This document shows, in pieces, positions 17,048 through 25,262 of a stretch of 64,000 nucleotides of DNA (position 1 is its first letter; every line of letters begins with the position of its first letter). The notes beneath the pieces are model-generated. The model saw only the letters and a list, made by a program, of their open reading frames with translations. It did no database searches and was not told the origin of the DNA. This DNA is from Desulfurococcales archaeon (GTDB lineage: Archaea > Thermoproteota > Thermoprotei_A > Sulfolobales > Acidilobaceae). The DNA is taken from positions 46,056-110,055 of the forward strand of contig WANR01000038.1 in the NCBI GenBank assembly GCA_015521705.1. Direction: 5' to 3'. The translations under genes and the position numbers were made by a program.

Positions 17048-17892
17048 TACGCTTTAACACCCCCGCCGTAAGCCTGTAACCCTCTTATAAAGTACCTGCC
17101 GAGCGAGAGAAAAACTATTAACGGGGGGAGGGAGCCGAGGAGGGAGGCCGCGAACATCTCATTGTAAAGGGTCCCGCTCTGCCCCACATAGCTGAAAATC
17201 TTCAGCGTTATGTGCGTCTCATAGCCCCTGCTAAGTAGCAGGGGGATGTAGAAGTTGTTCCACGTCATTATGAAGAGGAATATCATGGTAGACGTGAGGC
17301 CGGGTCCTAGAAGAGGCAGGACGACCCTCCTGAACACTCTCAGATCCCCAGCGCCGTCGACCATGGCCGCCTCTATATAGAACCTGGGTATGGCTGACAT
17401 GAATATGACCATTAGGAGGGCAGCCATGGGGGTGTAGTACGTTAGCAGGGCTAGGGCTATGCCTGGCAGGGTGTCGTAGAGGCCCAGCGACTTGACCAGG
17501 TTTATCAGGGGGACTAGTATGGCGTGGTAGGGTATGTAAGTAGCTATGGCTATCGCCACCATTATGGAGTCGCTCACCCTGTCCATCCTCCTGTATATCG
17601 AGTAGGCAGCCAACGACCCCAGCCACGTAGCCAGGGCTGCCACTGGAAGAACCGTTATGAAAGTGTTCTTTAGGGGCCCCGTCAGCTCCCTGGCCACCCT
17701 AGCTATGGTCTCGAAGTTTAGCTCGCTAGGCGGGGAGAGGACAGGGGTCCCCTGAACCTCGGCCAGGCTCTTCAGGGAACCAGAGAGCAGCCCGTAGATG
17801 GGTATGACCCAGACAAGCCCAAAGACTACTACCACTGCCGAAGCCGCTATAACCCTGGCACTGAACTCTAGCTCGACCCTACCTAGCGCCAC
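17047..17892 (-). CDS. Sugar ABC transporter permease (MalG-like)
   Basis: This is one of the two transmembrane subunits of the sugar importer (MalG type, 281 residues), with six predicted helices. The coupling EAA motif appears as EAAMVDGAGDLRVFRRVVLPLLGPG near residues 173-197 and docks on the ATPase. It overlaps the first permease gene by 14 nt and the ATPase gene by one base, which implies tight translational coupling. The substrate cannot be told from a permease alone; galT/galK in the same operon suggest galactose-containing sugars. Confidence 0.9.
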   Translation of the reverse strand: MALGRVELEFSARVIAASAVVVVFGLVWVIPIYGLLSGSLKSLAEVQGTPVLSPPSELNFETIARVARELTGPLKNTFITVLPVAALATWLGSLAAYSIYRRMDRVSDSIMVAIAIATYIPYHAILVPLINLVKSLGLYDTLPGIALALLTYYTPMAALLMVIFMSAIPRFYIEAAMVDGAGDLRVFRRVVLPLLGPGLTSTMIFLFIMTWNNFYIPLLLSRGYETHITLKIFSYVGQSGTLYNEMFAASLLGSLPPLIVFLSLGRYFIRGLQAYGGGVKA

Positions 17893-18742
17893 GCAGGATC
17901 CACCTCCTTATCCCGTAGAGCGCGTAGGGGATCACTATGAAGGCTGACACCGCTATGACTACTATTGCTGCTGCCGATGCCAGGTAGAGGTATAGCGAGG
18001 TGAACCTCGAGAATATGTACATTACCATGGTTTCTGTGAAGGGGTTCAGGTAGAGCATGGCGTAGGGGAGGTCGAACATCTGTATGGCGAAGAGTGCCAG
18101 GAAGATCGTTGACAGTATGAAGCCCTGTATCGAGTTCGGTATGACAACCCGGGCAAGGATAGTTATGGTCCCGGCCCCATCCACCATGGCGCTCTCTATG
18201 AGGCTCCTGTCCACGTTATAGAAAGAGGCCAGGTACAGCATGGCCGAGAACCCGGCGTAGATCCAGACCGATACCAGGACTATGCTCCAGAAAGCGTTAC
18301 CACCCTCCAGCCACGACGGGTTGAGCCCTATATTGTCTAGCAGGATGTTAACACCCCTATACTGGTCGAAAAGCCACCTCCAAATAATCCCGACGACGAC
18401 AAGGCTCAGAGACAGGGGGTATAAGAAGAACGTTGTGAGCACATTCCTCTTCCTGGGGCTACTGAACTGGAATATTGATGCGGCAAGAATTATCCCGGCC
18501 AGGTTTCCCAGGATCACTAGAAGGGCCGACCATAGAAGAGTCCTCTTGAAGGCCTCCCTGAACTCGACACTAGAGAATAGCTCTCTGAACCCCTCGGCGC
18601 CTATGAACTCTTCCCCCCGGGCCAGGGGGGAGTAGTCGTGCGTTGCAATGTATATGTTCCAGAATATCCCATAGTAGAGGAGCGAGGCGAAGACGGCCAC
18701 AGGTATTATGAGGACCAGAAAAACCTTAGGGTTTATGGTCAA
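17879..18742 (-). CDS. Sugar ABC transporter permease (MalF-like)
   Basis: This is the MalF-type permease (287 residues), with six hydrophobic helices beginning at residue 6. Its EAA motif is ESAMVDGAGTITILARVVIPN near residues 187-207. It lies 16 nt downstream of the substrate-binding protein gene. It lacks the large extracytoplasmic loop of E. coli MalF, as is usual for archaeal CUT1 permeases. Cotranscription with the binding protein, MalG-like permease and ATPase is clear from spacing. Confidence 0.9.
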   Translation of the reverse strand: MTINPKVFLVLIIPVAVFASLLYYGIFWNIYIATHDYSPLARGEEFIGAEGFRELFSSVEFREAFKRTLLWSALLVILGNLAGIILAASIFQFSSPRKRNVLTTFFLYPLSLSLVVVGIIWRWLFDQYRGVNILLDNIGLNPSWLEGGNAFWSIVLVSVWIYAGFSAMLYLASFYNVDRSLIESAMVDGAGTITILARVVIPNSIQGFILSTIFLALFAIQMFDLPYAMLYLNPFTETMVMYIFSRFTSLYLYLASAAAIVVIAVSAFIVIPYALYGIRRWILRGAR

Positions 18743-18758
18743 CTGTTCCCTATCCCCC

Positions 18759-20174
18759 CTACCCGGAAGCCCACGGGGGCAAGTAGCCTGCGAAGGGGTT
18801 TTCCTTGGTACCCATTATGAACCCGCTAGCCTCCCACTGCTGCCTCTCGGCTGGAAGCGCCTCTGTCAGCGTCCTGTACCAGAGATCCACAGCCTTGGTC
18901 TCCGCTAGGACCACGGCCTGCTGCAGAAGCTTCTGCCAGACATCGGAGAAGAGGGCTCCATGGGTCAGGCTGAACACCTGGCTTCTAGACCTCTTATACT
19001 CCTCGACCTCCCATTTCTGTATGGTAGTTGGGTAGATGTCTGGTGGTATGTCTGGGTAATCCGCTATACTGCCCTTAAGCGGGTTGAAGATCCTCTGGCC
19101 CTCGCGGGAGGCGAAGAACTTGGCGAACTCAACGCCTGCACTCGCTTCTGGGCCCTTGGGGACAGCCACGGCGTCTATGACCATGTTGTAAATGCCCTCG
19201 GTCCCCGGGAACGGTGCCACTATTATGTCACAGTCCGGCGTAACATCGTCTATGGGGCACATGACCGTGTCAGGGTAGACGTTGTAGATTAAACCTACAA
19301 CCCAGTCGCCGTCCACATGGAAGGCTCCATTACCCTTGACGACCACGTCGACAGCGCTAGTCCAGTCCAGGGAGGCCCAGTTGTCGGGGAAAGTGTCTAC
19401 TAGTTCAAGGAAGACCTCCGTGGCCTCTCTCAGCGAGGGGTCGTTTGGGTCCAGGGTTCCATACATGAACTCTATGAACTTTTCGGGGCCGGCAACAGCC
19501 AGGAAGATCTGCTCCCACAAGTGTAGAACCGTGAAGAGGTCGGCACCTGCCTGTACCATTCCTGGGACTCCGTTCTCCTTCAGCTTCTTGGCTGCAGCTA
19601 CCAGCTCTTCAAGGGTTCTCGGCGGGTCTATGCCATAGCGGTCTAGAAGCTCCTTGTTCATGAATATGAGGTTGGCCCTGTGGAGGTTTACCGGGAGCGA
19701 GTAGAACTTCCCCGAGAGCATGCACGCTTGTCCTGGAGGTGTCTGGGTTATGTCGATCTCCTTAGCCACGTCTGTCAGGTCGACGAAGTCGTCCGCGCCG
19801 TTCGGTGCTGCTGCGAAATAGCTGATTATCTCGGGGCCGCAGTGGACCTGGAAGGCTGCCGGGGGCTTGCCGGCCATTATCAGGGCTATTATAGCGAACT
19901 TAGCGTTAACCCCTGCGCCACCAGGTACAGCGGTTTTCTCGACGCTTATACCAGTCCTCTCCGTGAAGTTGCCTATCAAAGCGTCTATCGCGAACCTCTC
20001 CAGGCCCGCCCACCAGGTGTAGAAGCTTATCTTAGTGATCTGGGTCGGGGTCGTAGCCGTCTCTTCCGGAGGAGCCACCTGCTGTCTAGTCGCAAGGACT
20101 GCGGCGACAACTATTATGGCTATAATTGCGACGACGGCTAGGTAAATATAGGGCCTACTGGCCTGTCCGGCCAT
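18759..20174 (-). CDS. Sugar ABC transporter substrate-binding protein
   Basis: This extracytoplasmic binding protein for the sugar importer has 471 residues from the ATG at 20174. The N-terminus has a hydrophobic helix (about residues 8-28) followed by a Thr/Pro/Glu linker, so it is anchored to the outside of the membrane. The rest has the bilobal extracellular solute-binding protein pattern (KISFYTWW start of lobe 1, a MNKELLDRYGIDPPRTLEEL segment, aromatic residues for sugar stacking). The open frame extends 18 codons upstream, but a TATA box at 20201-20210 predicts a transcript start close to 20174. It is first gene of the transporter-galT-galK operon. Confidence 0.88.
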   Translation of the reverse strand: MAGQASRPYIYLAVVAIIAIIVVAAVLATRQQVAPPEETATTPTQITKISFYTWWAGLERFAIDALIGNFTERTGISVEKTAVPGGAGVNAKFAIIALIMAGKPPAAFQVHCGPEIISYFAAAPNGADDFVDLTDVAKEIDITQTPPGQACMLSGKFYSLPVNLHRANLIFMNKELLDRYGIDPPRTLEELVAAAKKLKENGVPGMVQAGADLFTVLHLWEQIFLAVAGPEKFIEFMYGTLDPNDPSLREATEVFLELVDTFPDNWASLDWTSAVDVVVKGNGAFHVDGDWVVGLIYNVYPDTVMCPIDDVTPDCDIIVAPFPGTEGIYNMVIDAVAVPKGPEASAGVEFAKFFASREGQRIFNPLKGSIADYPDIPPDIYPTTIQKWEVEEYKRSRSQVFSLTHGALFSDVWQKLLQQAVVLAETKAVDLWYRTLTEALPAERQQWEASGFIMGTKENPFAGYLPPWASG

Positions 20175-20200
20175 ATTACACACCCTACAATCCTGGCTTA

Positions 20201-20210
20201 CTTTATAAAT
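20201..20210 (-). promoter_or_regulatory. TATA box of the sugar transporter/gal operon
   Basis: Read on the minus strand, ATTTATAAAG (20210 to 20201) is centred about 31 nt upstream of the ATG at 20174, giving a leaderless or nearly leaderless mRNA. A second AT-rich box (ATTTATATAT on the minus strand, about 20227-20236) lies just upstream and could be an additional promoter or part of an operator. Confidence 0.6.
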
Positions 20211-20314
20211 ATTGTAGTGATAGAGCATATATAAATCTTGGCGGGAACCTTAAAGGTAAACCCAGAGCTTGCAGTGATAACGTAGAGGGACTAGAGTGTG
20301 AAAGAAACGGGATG

Positions 20315-21697
20315 TCACTTCTTCCTCCGGAGCACGTAGTGGATAGGCCTTTCTAGGGCCAGCTCGGCCGCCTCCTTTAGAGCCTCCGATATGGTCGGGT
20401 GGGGATGGATCGTTAGTGCCAAGTCCTCAAGGGTGGCCCCGGTCTCTATCGCGTAAACAGCTTCTGCTGCAATCTCCGAAGCGTGGGGGGCAACAATCTG
20501 GACGCCGAGAAGAGTCTTCGAGTCGTCATCGTAGACGATCTTCACGAAGCCGTCTATAGAATCCTCTATAGCAGCCCTCGGAGAGCCTCCCAGCGGGTAC
20601 CTCACAGCCCTAGCCTTGAACCCCCTCTCCCTGGCTTCTTCCTCCTTAAGGCCTATGGAGACCACCTCGGGATCCGTGAAGACGACTTCGGGCACGGCCA
20701 TGGGCTCGTAAGCTGTGTCGAGGCCGGCAGCGTTCTCGGCGGCAACTACTGCCTGGTGGAACGCCTTATGGGCTAGCAGCGGTGGCCCAGAAACGTCGCC
20801 TGAGGCTAGGATCCTCGGGTTGCTCGTCTCCATGTGCTCGTTGACTTTTATGAAGCCCGAGCCGTCGAGTCTGACTCCAGCCTTCTCGAGGCCTAGATCT
20901 CTGGTGACGGGCCTCCTGCCAACAGCCACTAGTACTGCGTCGGCCTCCACTTCCTCGCCTCCACTGATCCTGGCCTTGGCAAAGGATTCTCTAAGCTCGA
21001 CGGACTCAACCCTAGCCCTGGTCCTGACCTTCACGCCTAGCTTCCTGAGCCTCCTCTCTATGATCCTCGACACGTCCTGGTCCATTTGTGGCAGGAGCCG
21101 TGGCAGCATTTCTACGAGGTGAACCTCTACTCCTAGCTTCGCGAACACGTTTGCGTACTCGACGCCAATGTAGCCCCCGCCTATGATCAGCATGGTGGAG
21201 GGCTTCTTTTTCAAGCCCAAAATAGTCCTGTTATCGTGAACCACCGCGCCGTCGATCTCGATGCCAGGTATCCTAGCTGGTTCAGTCCCCGTGGCAACAA
21301 CGAACTTGTCGGCCCTAAGAGTGCCGCCGTCGCCTAGCCTTACTGTAGTGGATGACTCGAAGTATCCCCTTGTCTGGTAAACGTCCACACCGTAGCCCTT
21401 CAGGAGCTGTAGCACGCCGCTCCTTGTGCGTGAAACAATGGACTTGGCCCACTTCATTAGGCCCTCGAAATCAACCTCGACCTCTCCCCTCATAAAGGGC
21501 AGGTTTTTAACCCTCCAATAACTCTCCACGGGCGATATTAAGGCCTTGGATGGTATGCAGCCATAGTTCGTGCACTCGCCGCCGAAATTTCCCGGCTCCA
21601 CTATAGCGACGCTGAGCCCTAGCTGGGCAGCTCTTATAGCGGCCGGGTAGCCGCCGGGGCCGCCGCCTATAACGACTAGGTCATACGTCTCCCTCAA
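20315..21697 (-). CDS. lpdA: Dihydrolipoamide dehydrogenase (E3)
   Basis: This flavoprotein reoxidises the dihydrolipoyl arm of the oxoacid dehydrogenase complex and passes electrons to NAD. FAD-binding GGGPGGYPAA is at residues 11-20, the redox disulfide is C42-TNYG-C47, NAD-binding GGGYIGVEYA is mid-protein, and the C-terminal HPHPTISE supplies the catalytic His-Glu pair. The 460-residue length is usual. It lies 25 nt after the E2 gene, which completes an E1-alpha, E1-beta, E2, E3 operon. Confidence 0.93.
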   Translation of the reverse strand: MRETYDLVVIGGGPGGYPAAIRAAQLGLSVAIVEPGNFGGECTNYGCIPSKALISPVESYWRVKNLPFMRGEVEVDFEGLMKWAKSIVSRTRSGVLQLLKGYGVDVYQTRGYFESSTTVRLGDGGTLRADKFVVATGTEPARIPGIEIDGAVVHDNRTILGLKKKPSTMLIIGGGYIGVEYANVFAKLGVEVHLVEMLPRLLPQMDQDVSRIIERRLRKLGVKVRTRARVESVELRESFAKARISGGEEVEADAVLVAVGRRPVTRDLGLEKAGVRLDGSGFIKVNEHMETSNPRILASGDVSGPPLLAHKAFHQAVVAAENAAGLDTAYEPMAVPEVVFTDPEVVSIGLKEEEARERGFKARAVRYPLGGSPRAAIEDSIDGFVKIVYDDDSKTLLGVQIVAPHASEIAAEAVYAIETGATLEDLALTIHPHPTISEALKEAAELALERPIHYVLRRKK

Positions 21698-21722
21698 ACC
21701 AGCTCACACCTCCCGTCCGGGC

Positions 21723-22970
21723 TTAGTCGAACTCCCCCTCTGACGCTAGGAGAATTATGGGGTTTTCTAGCAGTTCTTTGACCCTAGACAGGAACCTTGC
21801 AGCGTAGGCGCCTTCAATGATCCTGTGGTCAAAGCTCAGAGTCACATATACGAGTCTTCGCGGCTCCAGCCTTCCATTAACGTATCTGGGCTCCTCCCTG
21901 ACCCTGGCCAGGCCCAGTATGGCTGCCTCAGGCGGGTTGATGACCGGTATGCCTAGTATGCCCCCTATAGCCCCGAAGTTCGTTATACTGAATGTGGAGC
22001 CCCTCACCTCGTCGAGCGAGAGCTTGCCCTGCCTAGCCTTCTCAGCCAGCTCCCTCAGCTCCCTGGCTATCCTGAAGAGGCCCTTTGAGCCGGCATTCTT
22101 GAGGACGGCCACCACTAGTCCTTGATCAGTGTCAACGGCTATCCCGATGTTGTACTCCTTGAGCATGACCACCTCGTTCCTCTCCTTGTCATACCTCGAA
22201 TTGAGAAGGGGGAACTCTCTCAGAGCCCTGACCGTAGCCTTCACGAAGAAGGGTAGCAGGGTCAGCTTGATCCCTCTAGACTCTGCCAGAGGCTTGAGCC
22301 TATCCCTCACCTGGTAGAGCTCTGTGACATCAACTTCTTCCACAAGGTATGCGTGCGGTATCTCCTTTTTGGCGGCCTCCATTCTTTCAGCCATGATCCT
22401 CCTTACACCCCTGAGCTGTAGGCGCTCCTCTTCGACGCTGGGGGGCTTAGCCTCTTCTACCTGTATCGGCGCCTCTGCAGGCCTTGCCTCCACGCGAGCC
22501 TGGCTAGCGTGCCTGAGCACGTCATCCTTTGTTATAACTCCGCGTGGGCCTGTACCCCTCACCAGTGAGAGGTCGACGCCGAGCTCTCTCGCAAGCTTCC
22601 TCACAGATGGCGGAGCCCTAACTTTAACCCTTCTTACCTCGCTGGCTGCGATGCCTTGGCTCGTAGCTGGCACGGCCGGGGCCCTGGTCTCCTCTCTAGC
22701 CTCTCCAGCCGGGGCGGCCTCCCCCGTCTCTATCTCCATTATAGGCTCGCCGACCTTAACCACTTCACCCTCCCTGGCCAGTAGCCTGACAACTTTCCCC
22801 TCATAGGGTGAAGGGATCTCCACGGTGGCCTTGGCAGTTATCACCTCCACTATTGGCTGGAACTTCTTAACCATGTCCCCCTCCCTTACAAGCCACCTGG
22901 CAATCTCCCCCTCTGCCAGCCCCTCACCTATGTCTGGGAGCTTCACCTTGACTAGTCCAGGCACGAGCAC
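21723..22970 (-). CDS. Dihydrolipoamide acyltransferase (E2) of 2-oxoacid dehydrogenase complex
   Basis: This 415-residue E2 core has a lipoyl domain (residues 7-85, lipoylation lysine K47 in ITAKATVEI), a flexible Ala/Glu/Pro linker, a peripheral subunit-binding domain (about 117-152), a second linker, and the acyltransferase domain from about 185. The catalytic motif reads DHRIIEG (His382), with Glu in place of the usual Asp. The protein assembles the multienzyme core and carries acyl groups from E1 to CoA. Its gene lies 21 nt after E1-beta and 25 nt before E3. The start is a GTG at 22970; another GTG lies two codons further in. No lipoate ligase or LipA is present in the window. Confidence 0.92.
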   Translation of the reverse strand: MLVPGLVKVKLPDIGEGLAEGEIARWLVREGDMVKKFQPIVEVITAKATVEIPSPYEGKVVRLLAREGEVVKVGEPIMEIETGEAAPAGEAREETRAPAVPATSQGIAASEVRRVKVRAPPSVRKLARELGVDLSLVRGTGPRGVITKDDVLRHASQARVEARPAEAPIQVEEAKPPSVEEERLQLRGVRRIMAERMEAAKKEIPHAYLVEEVDVTELYQVRDRLKPLAESRGIKLTLLPFFVKATVRALREFPLLNSRYDKERNEVVMLKEYNIGIAVDTDQGLVVAVLKNAGSKGLFRIARELRELAEKARQGKLSLDEVRGSTFSITNFGAIGGILGIPVINPPEAAILGLARVREEPRYVNGRLEPRRLVYVTLSFDHRIIEGAYAARFLSRVKELLENPIILLASEGEFD

Positions 22971-22991
22971 TCCACCCCCACTATAGGATAG

Positions 22992-23969
22992 CTAGTACTC
23001 CATCACCTTCCTTAGGGCCATGTAGATCCTTGCAATGTTCGGCATGTAATACTTCTCGTGGGCCAGCGGGAAGGGCGTGTCGAAACCCGTGACCCGGGCT
23101 ATTGGGCTCCTGAGTAGTTCTATGGCGTTTTCCGCGATGTAGGCTGAGATCTCCGCTCCGGGACCGAAGCTTTTAGGGGCCTCGTGGACTATGACCAGCC
23201 TCTCAGTCTTCTCCAGGCTCTCTATGACTAGGTCCTTATCAAAGGGGAATATTGTTCTCAGGTCTATTACCTCAACGCTCCATCCATGCTTCTCGGCAGC
23301 CAGCTTTGCAGCCTCCAGGGACAAGTGCACCATGGCGCCCCAAGTGACAAGGGTCACGTCGCTCCCCTCCCTCACTATCTTGCCCTCTCCCAGGGGTACC
23401 GTGTAGTCGTCCTCGGGGACCTCTTCCCTGATAATCCTGTATATCGACTTGGGCTCCAGGAATATAACCGGGTCCTCGGCTCTTATAGCGGACTTAAGAA
23501 GCCCCTTAGCGTCGTAGGGCCCCGATGGCATCACTGTTATGAGCCCCGCGGTATGCCCAAAGTACGCCTCCGGGCTCTGGCTATGATGCATGCCTCCCTT
23601 AACGCCGCCGCAGCAGGGGCCCCGAATCACCAGGGGAACGGAGTACATGCCCCCGGTCCTGTACCTTATCTTGGCAGCGTTGCTGACTATCTGGTCGAAT
23701 GCCTCGTAGACGAAGTCTATGAACTGTATCTCAGCCACGGGCCTTAGCCCATACATGGCCATTCCTATGGCCACGCCCACTATCCCCATCTCAGTTAGTG
23801 GAGTGTCTATAACCCTTTCCTCCCCGAACTCGTCTATCAAACCCTCCGTGACAAGGAACACCCCGCCCCTCCTACCCACATCCTCACCCAACACTACTAC
23901 TCTTGGATCCCTCCTCATTTCCTCCCTCAGAGCCGTGTTGAGAGCCTGAACCATGTTCATGACCAGCAA
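22992..23969 (-). CDS. 2-oxoacid dehydrogenase E1 component, beta subunit
   Basis: The 325-residue beta subunit completes the thiamine-diphosphate-dependent decarboxylase with the alpha subunit. Characteristic segments include VLGEDVGRRGGVF near residues 26-38, TPLTEMGIVGVAIGMA near 59, and GGMHHSQSPEA near 124, where conserved His residues line the active site. Its start lies just 2 nt after the stop of the alpha-subunit gene. Whether the complex prefers branched-chain 2-oxoacids or pyruvate is not evident; characterised archaeal complexes of this type use mainly branched-chain substrates. Confidence 0.92.
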   Translation of the reverse strand: MLVMNMVQALNTALREEMRRDPRVVVLGEDVGRRGGVFLVTEGLIDEFGEERVIDTPLTEMGIVGVAIGMAMYGLRPVAEIQFIDFVYEAFDQIVSNAAKIRYRTGGMYSVPLVIRGPCCGGVKGGMHHSQSPEAYFGHTAGLITVMPSGPYDAKGLLKSAIRAEDPVIFLEPKSIYRIIREEVPEDDYTVPLGEGKIVREGSDVTLVTWGAMVHLSLEAAKLAAEKHGWSVEVIDLRTIFPFDKDLVIESLEKTERLVIVHEAPKSFGPGAEISAYIAENAIELLRSPIARVTGFDTPFPLAHEKYYMPNIARIYMALRKVMEY

Positions 23970-23971
23970 GG

Positions 23972-25102
23972 CTACTCCACCTCCAGGCCTAGCTCCTTCA
24001 TCACCCTTATCGACTCCCTCAACTCCCTCAACTGCTCCCTAAGGTTCCATGGAGGCTCTGAGTAGACGTCTTCTAGGATCACCTCCACGGGTAGCGGCGG
24101 CTTCTCGAGGCTCCTCTCTATGGCCTTCCTCGTATGCTCTCCCCACTTCTCCCATAGCTCCTTGTCCTTCTCCTCGTCCAGGAGCCCCCTATCGATCAGG
24201 TACCTGCGGAACCTCCTGATCGGCTCGTACTTCTCGTATTTCTTGACCTCTTCCTCGCTCCTATACCTCGAGGGGTCGTCGGCCGTCGTGTGGGGGCCTA
24301 GCCTGTAGGTCCTGGCTTCTATAAGCGTCGGGCCCTCCCCGCTTCTCGCACGATTAACGGCCTCCACGGCGACTCTATACACTGCCACGACGTCGTTACC
24401 GTCTACCCTTATACCGGGCACACCATAGGCTACCCCTTTGATGGCCAGCGTCGGCGCCTTGGTCTGCCTGCTCAGTGGGACTGATATGGCCCACATGTTG
24501 TTCTGGATCACGAAGACCACTGGGGCCTTGAAGACGCCAGCAAAGTTGAGGCCTGCATGGAAATCGCCCCGAGACGTGGCCCCGTCACCGAAGAAAGTCA
24601 TCACAACGGTGTCATGACCCATTATTTTAGCAGCCATAGCCGCCCCCACAGCGTGGGGTATCTGGTTGCCCACAGGGACCGGGGCCGGTATTGTGTTGTA
24701 CTTCCTGTGCCCATATATGGCGAAGTCACTCCCCTTCAAGGGATCATCGGCGTTATACAGGGCCCTGTCCAGGATCTCCTCCTCCGACATGCCCCTAACG
24801 AGAAGTGCCCCCAGTTCCCTGTAGCTCGGGAAAAGCCAGTCCTCCCTGCGAAGCGCCATAGAAGCCCCCACAGCTGCAGCCTCCTGCCCGCGGTTAGGCG
24901 CGTGTATGGCAACCTTACCCATCCTCTGCAGCTTCAGCAGCCATTCATCTAGTATCCTCGCCCTCACCATGTAGGTGTACATATCTATGAGTGTCGCCGA
25001 GGGTATGTCTGGCTCCTCCCCTACAACCCTTCCCTCCTCGTCTATGACACGGTAGAAGCCTAGAGCCCTATCGATTCCAAGCCCAGACAAGTCTATCTCC
25101 AA
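23972..25102 (-). CDS. 2-oxoacid dehydrogenase E1 component, alpha subunit
   Basis: This 376-residue alpha subunit binds thiamine diphosphate through GDGATSRGDFHAG...NN near residues 169-200 (the GDG-X(22-28)-NN signature). It decarboxylates a 2-oxoacid and, with E1-beta, transfers the acyl group to lipoyl-E2. It is the first gene of the operon. A minus-strand AT-rich element (GTTTAACTTAAAA, about 25137-25149) upstream may be its promoter. Similar E1-E2-E3 gene sets occur in Thermoplasma, Sulfolobus, Aeropyrum and haloarchaea. Confidence 0.93.
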   Translation of the reverse strand: MEIDLSGLGIDRALGFYRVIDEEGRVVGEEPDIPSATLIDMYTYMVRARILDEWLLKLQRMGKVAIHAPNRGQEAAAVGASMALRREDWLFPSYRELGALLVRGMSEEEILDRALYNADDPLKGSDFAIYGHRKYNTIPAPVPVGNQIPHAVGAAMAAKIMGHDTVVMTFFGDGATSRGDFHAGLNFAGVFKAPVVFVIQNNMWAISVPLSRQTKAPTLAIKGVAYGVPGIRVDGNDVVAVYRVAVEAVNRARSGEGPTLIEARTYRLGPHTTADDPSRYRSEEEVKKYEKYEPIRRFRRYLIDRGLLDEEKDKELWEKWGEHTRKAIERSLEKPPLPVEVILEDVYSEPPWNLREQLRELRESIRVMKELGLEVE

Positions 25103-25262
25103 ACCCTACGCCCAGGATAGGCAGGGGGCTCTGGGCAATTTTAAGTTAAACCTGAAATCCCACGTACCATTTCCCGCCTAAAAGCATCTAACTGTTAGCA
25201 GCAGTAAACAGTCCCTAGCCTAGAGTCCTTAATGGGTCCCCCCGAAATGGGAGTCTCAATGT

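Noticed and set aside
20223..20314. Plus-strand promoter (TATATAAAT) after the sugar-binding protein gene
   Set aside because: No plus-strand gene follows; the box is more likely part of the minus-strand promoter region.
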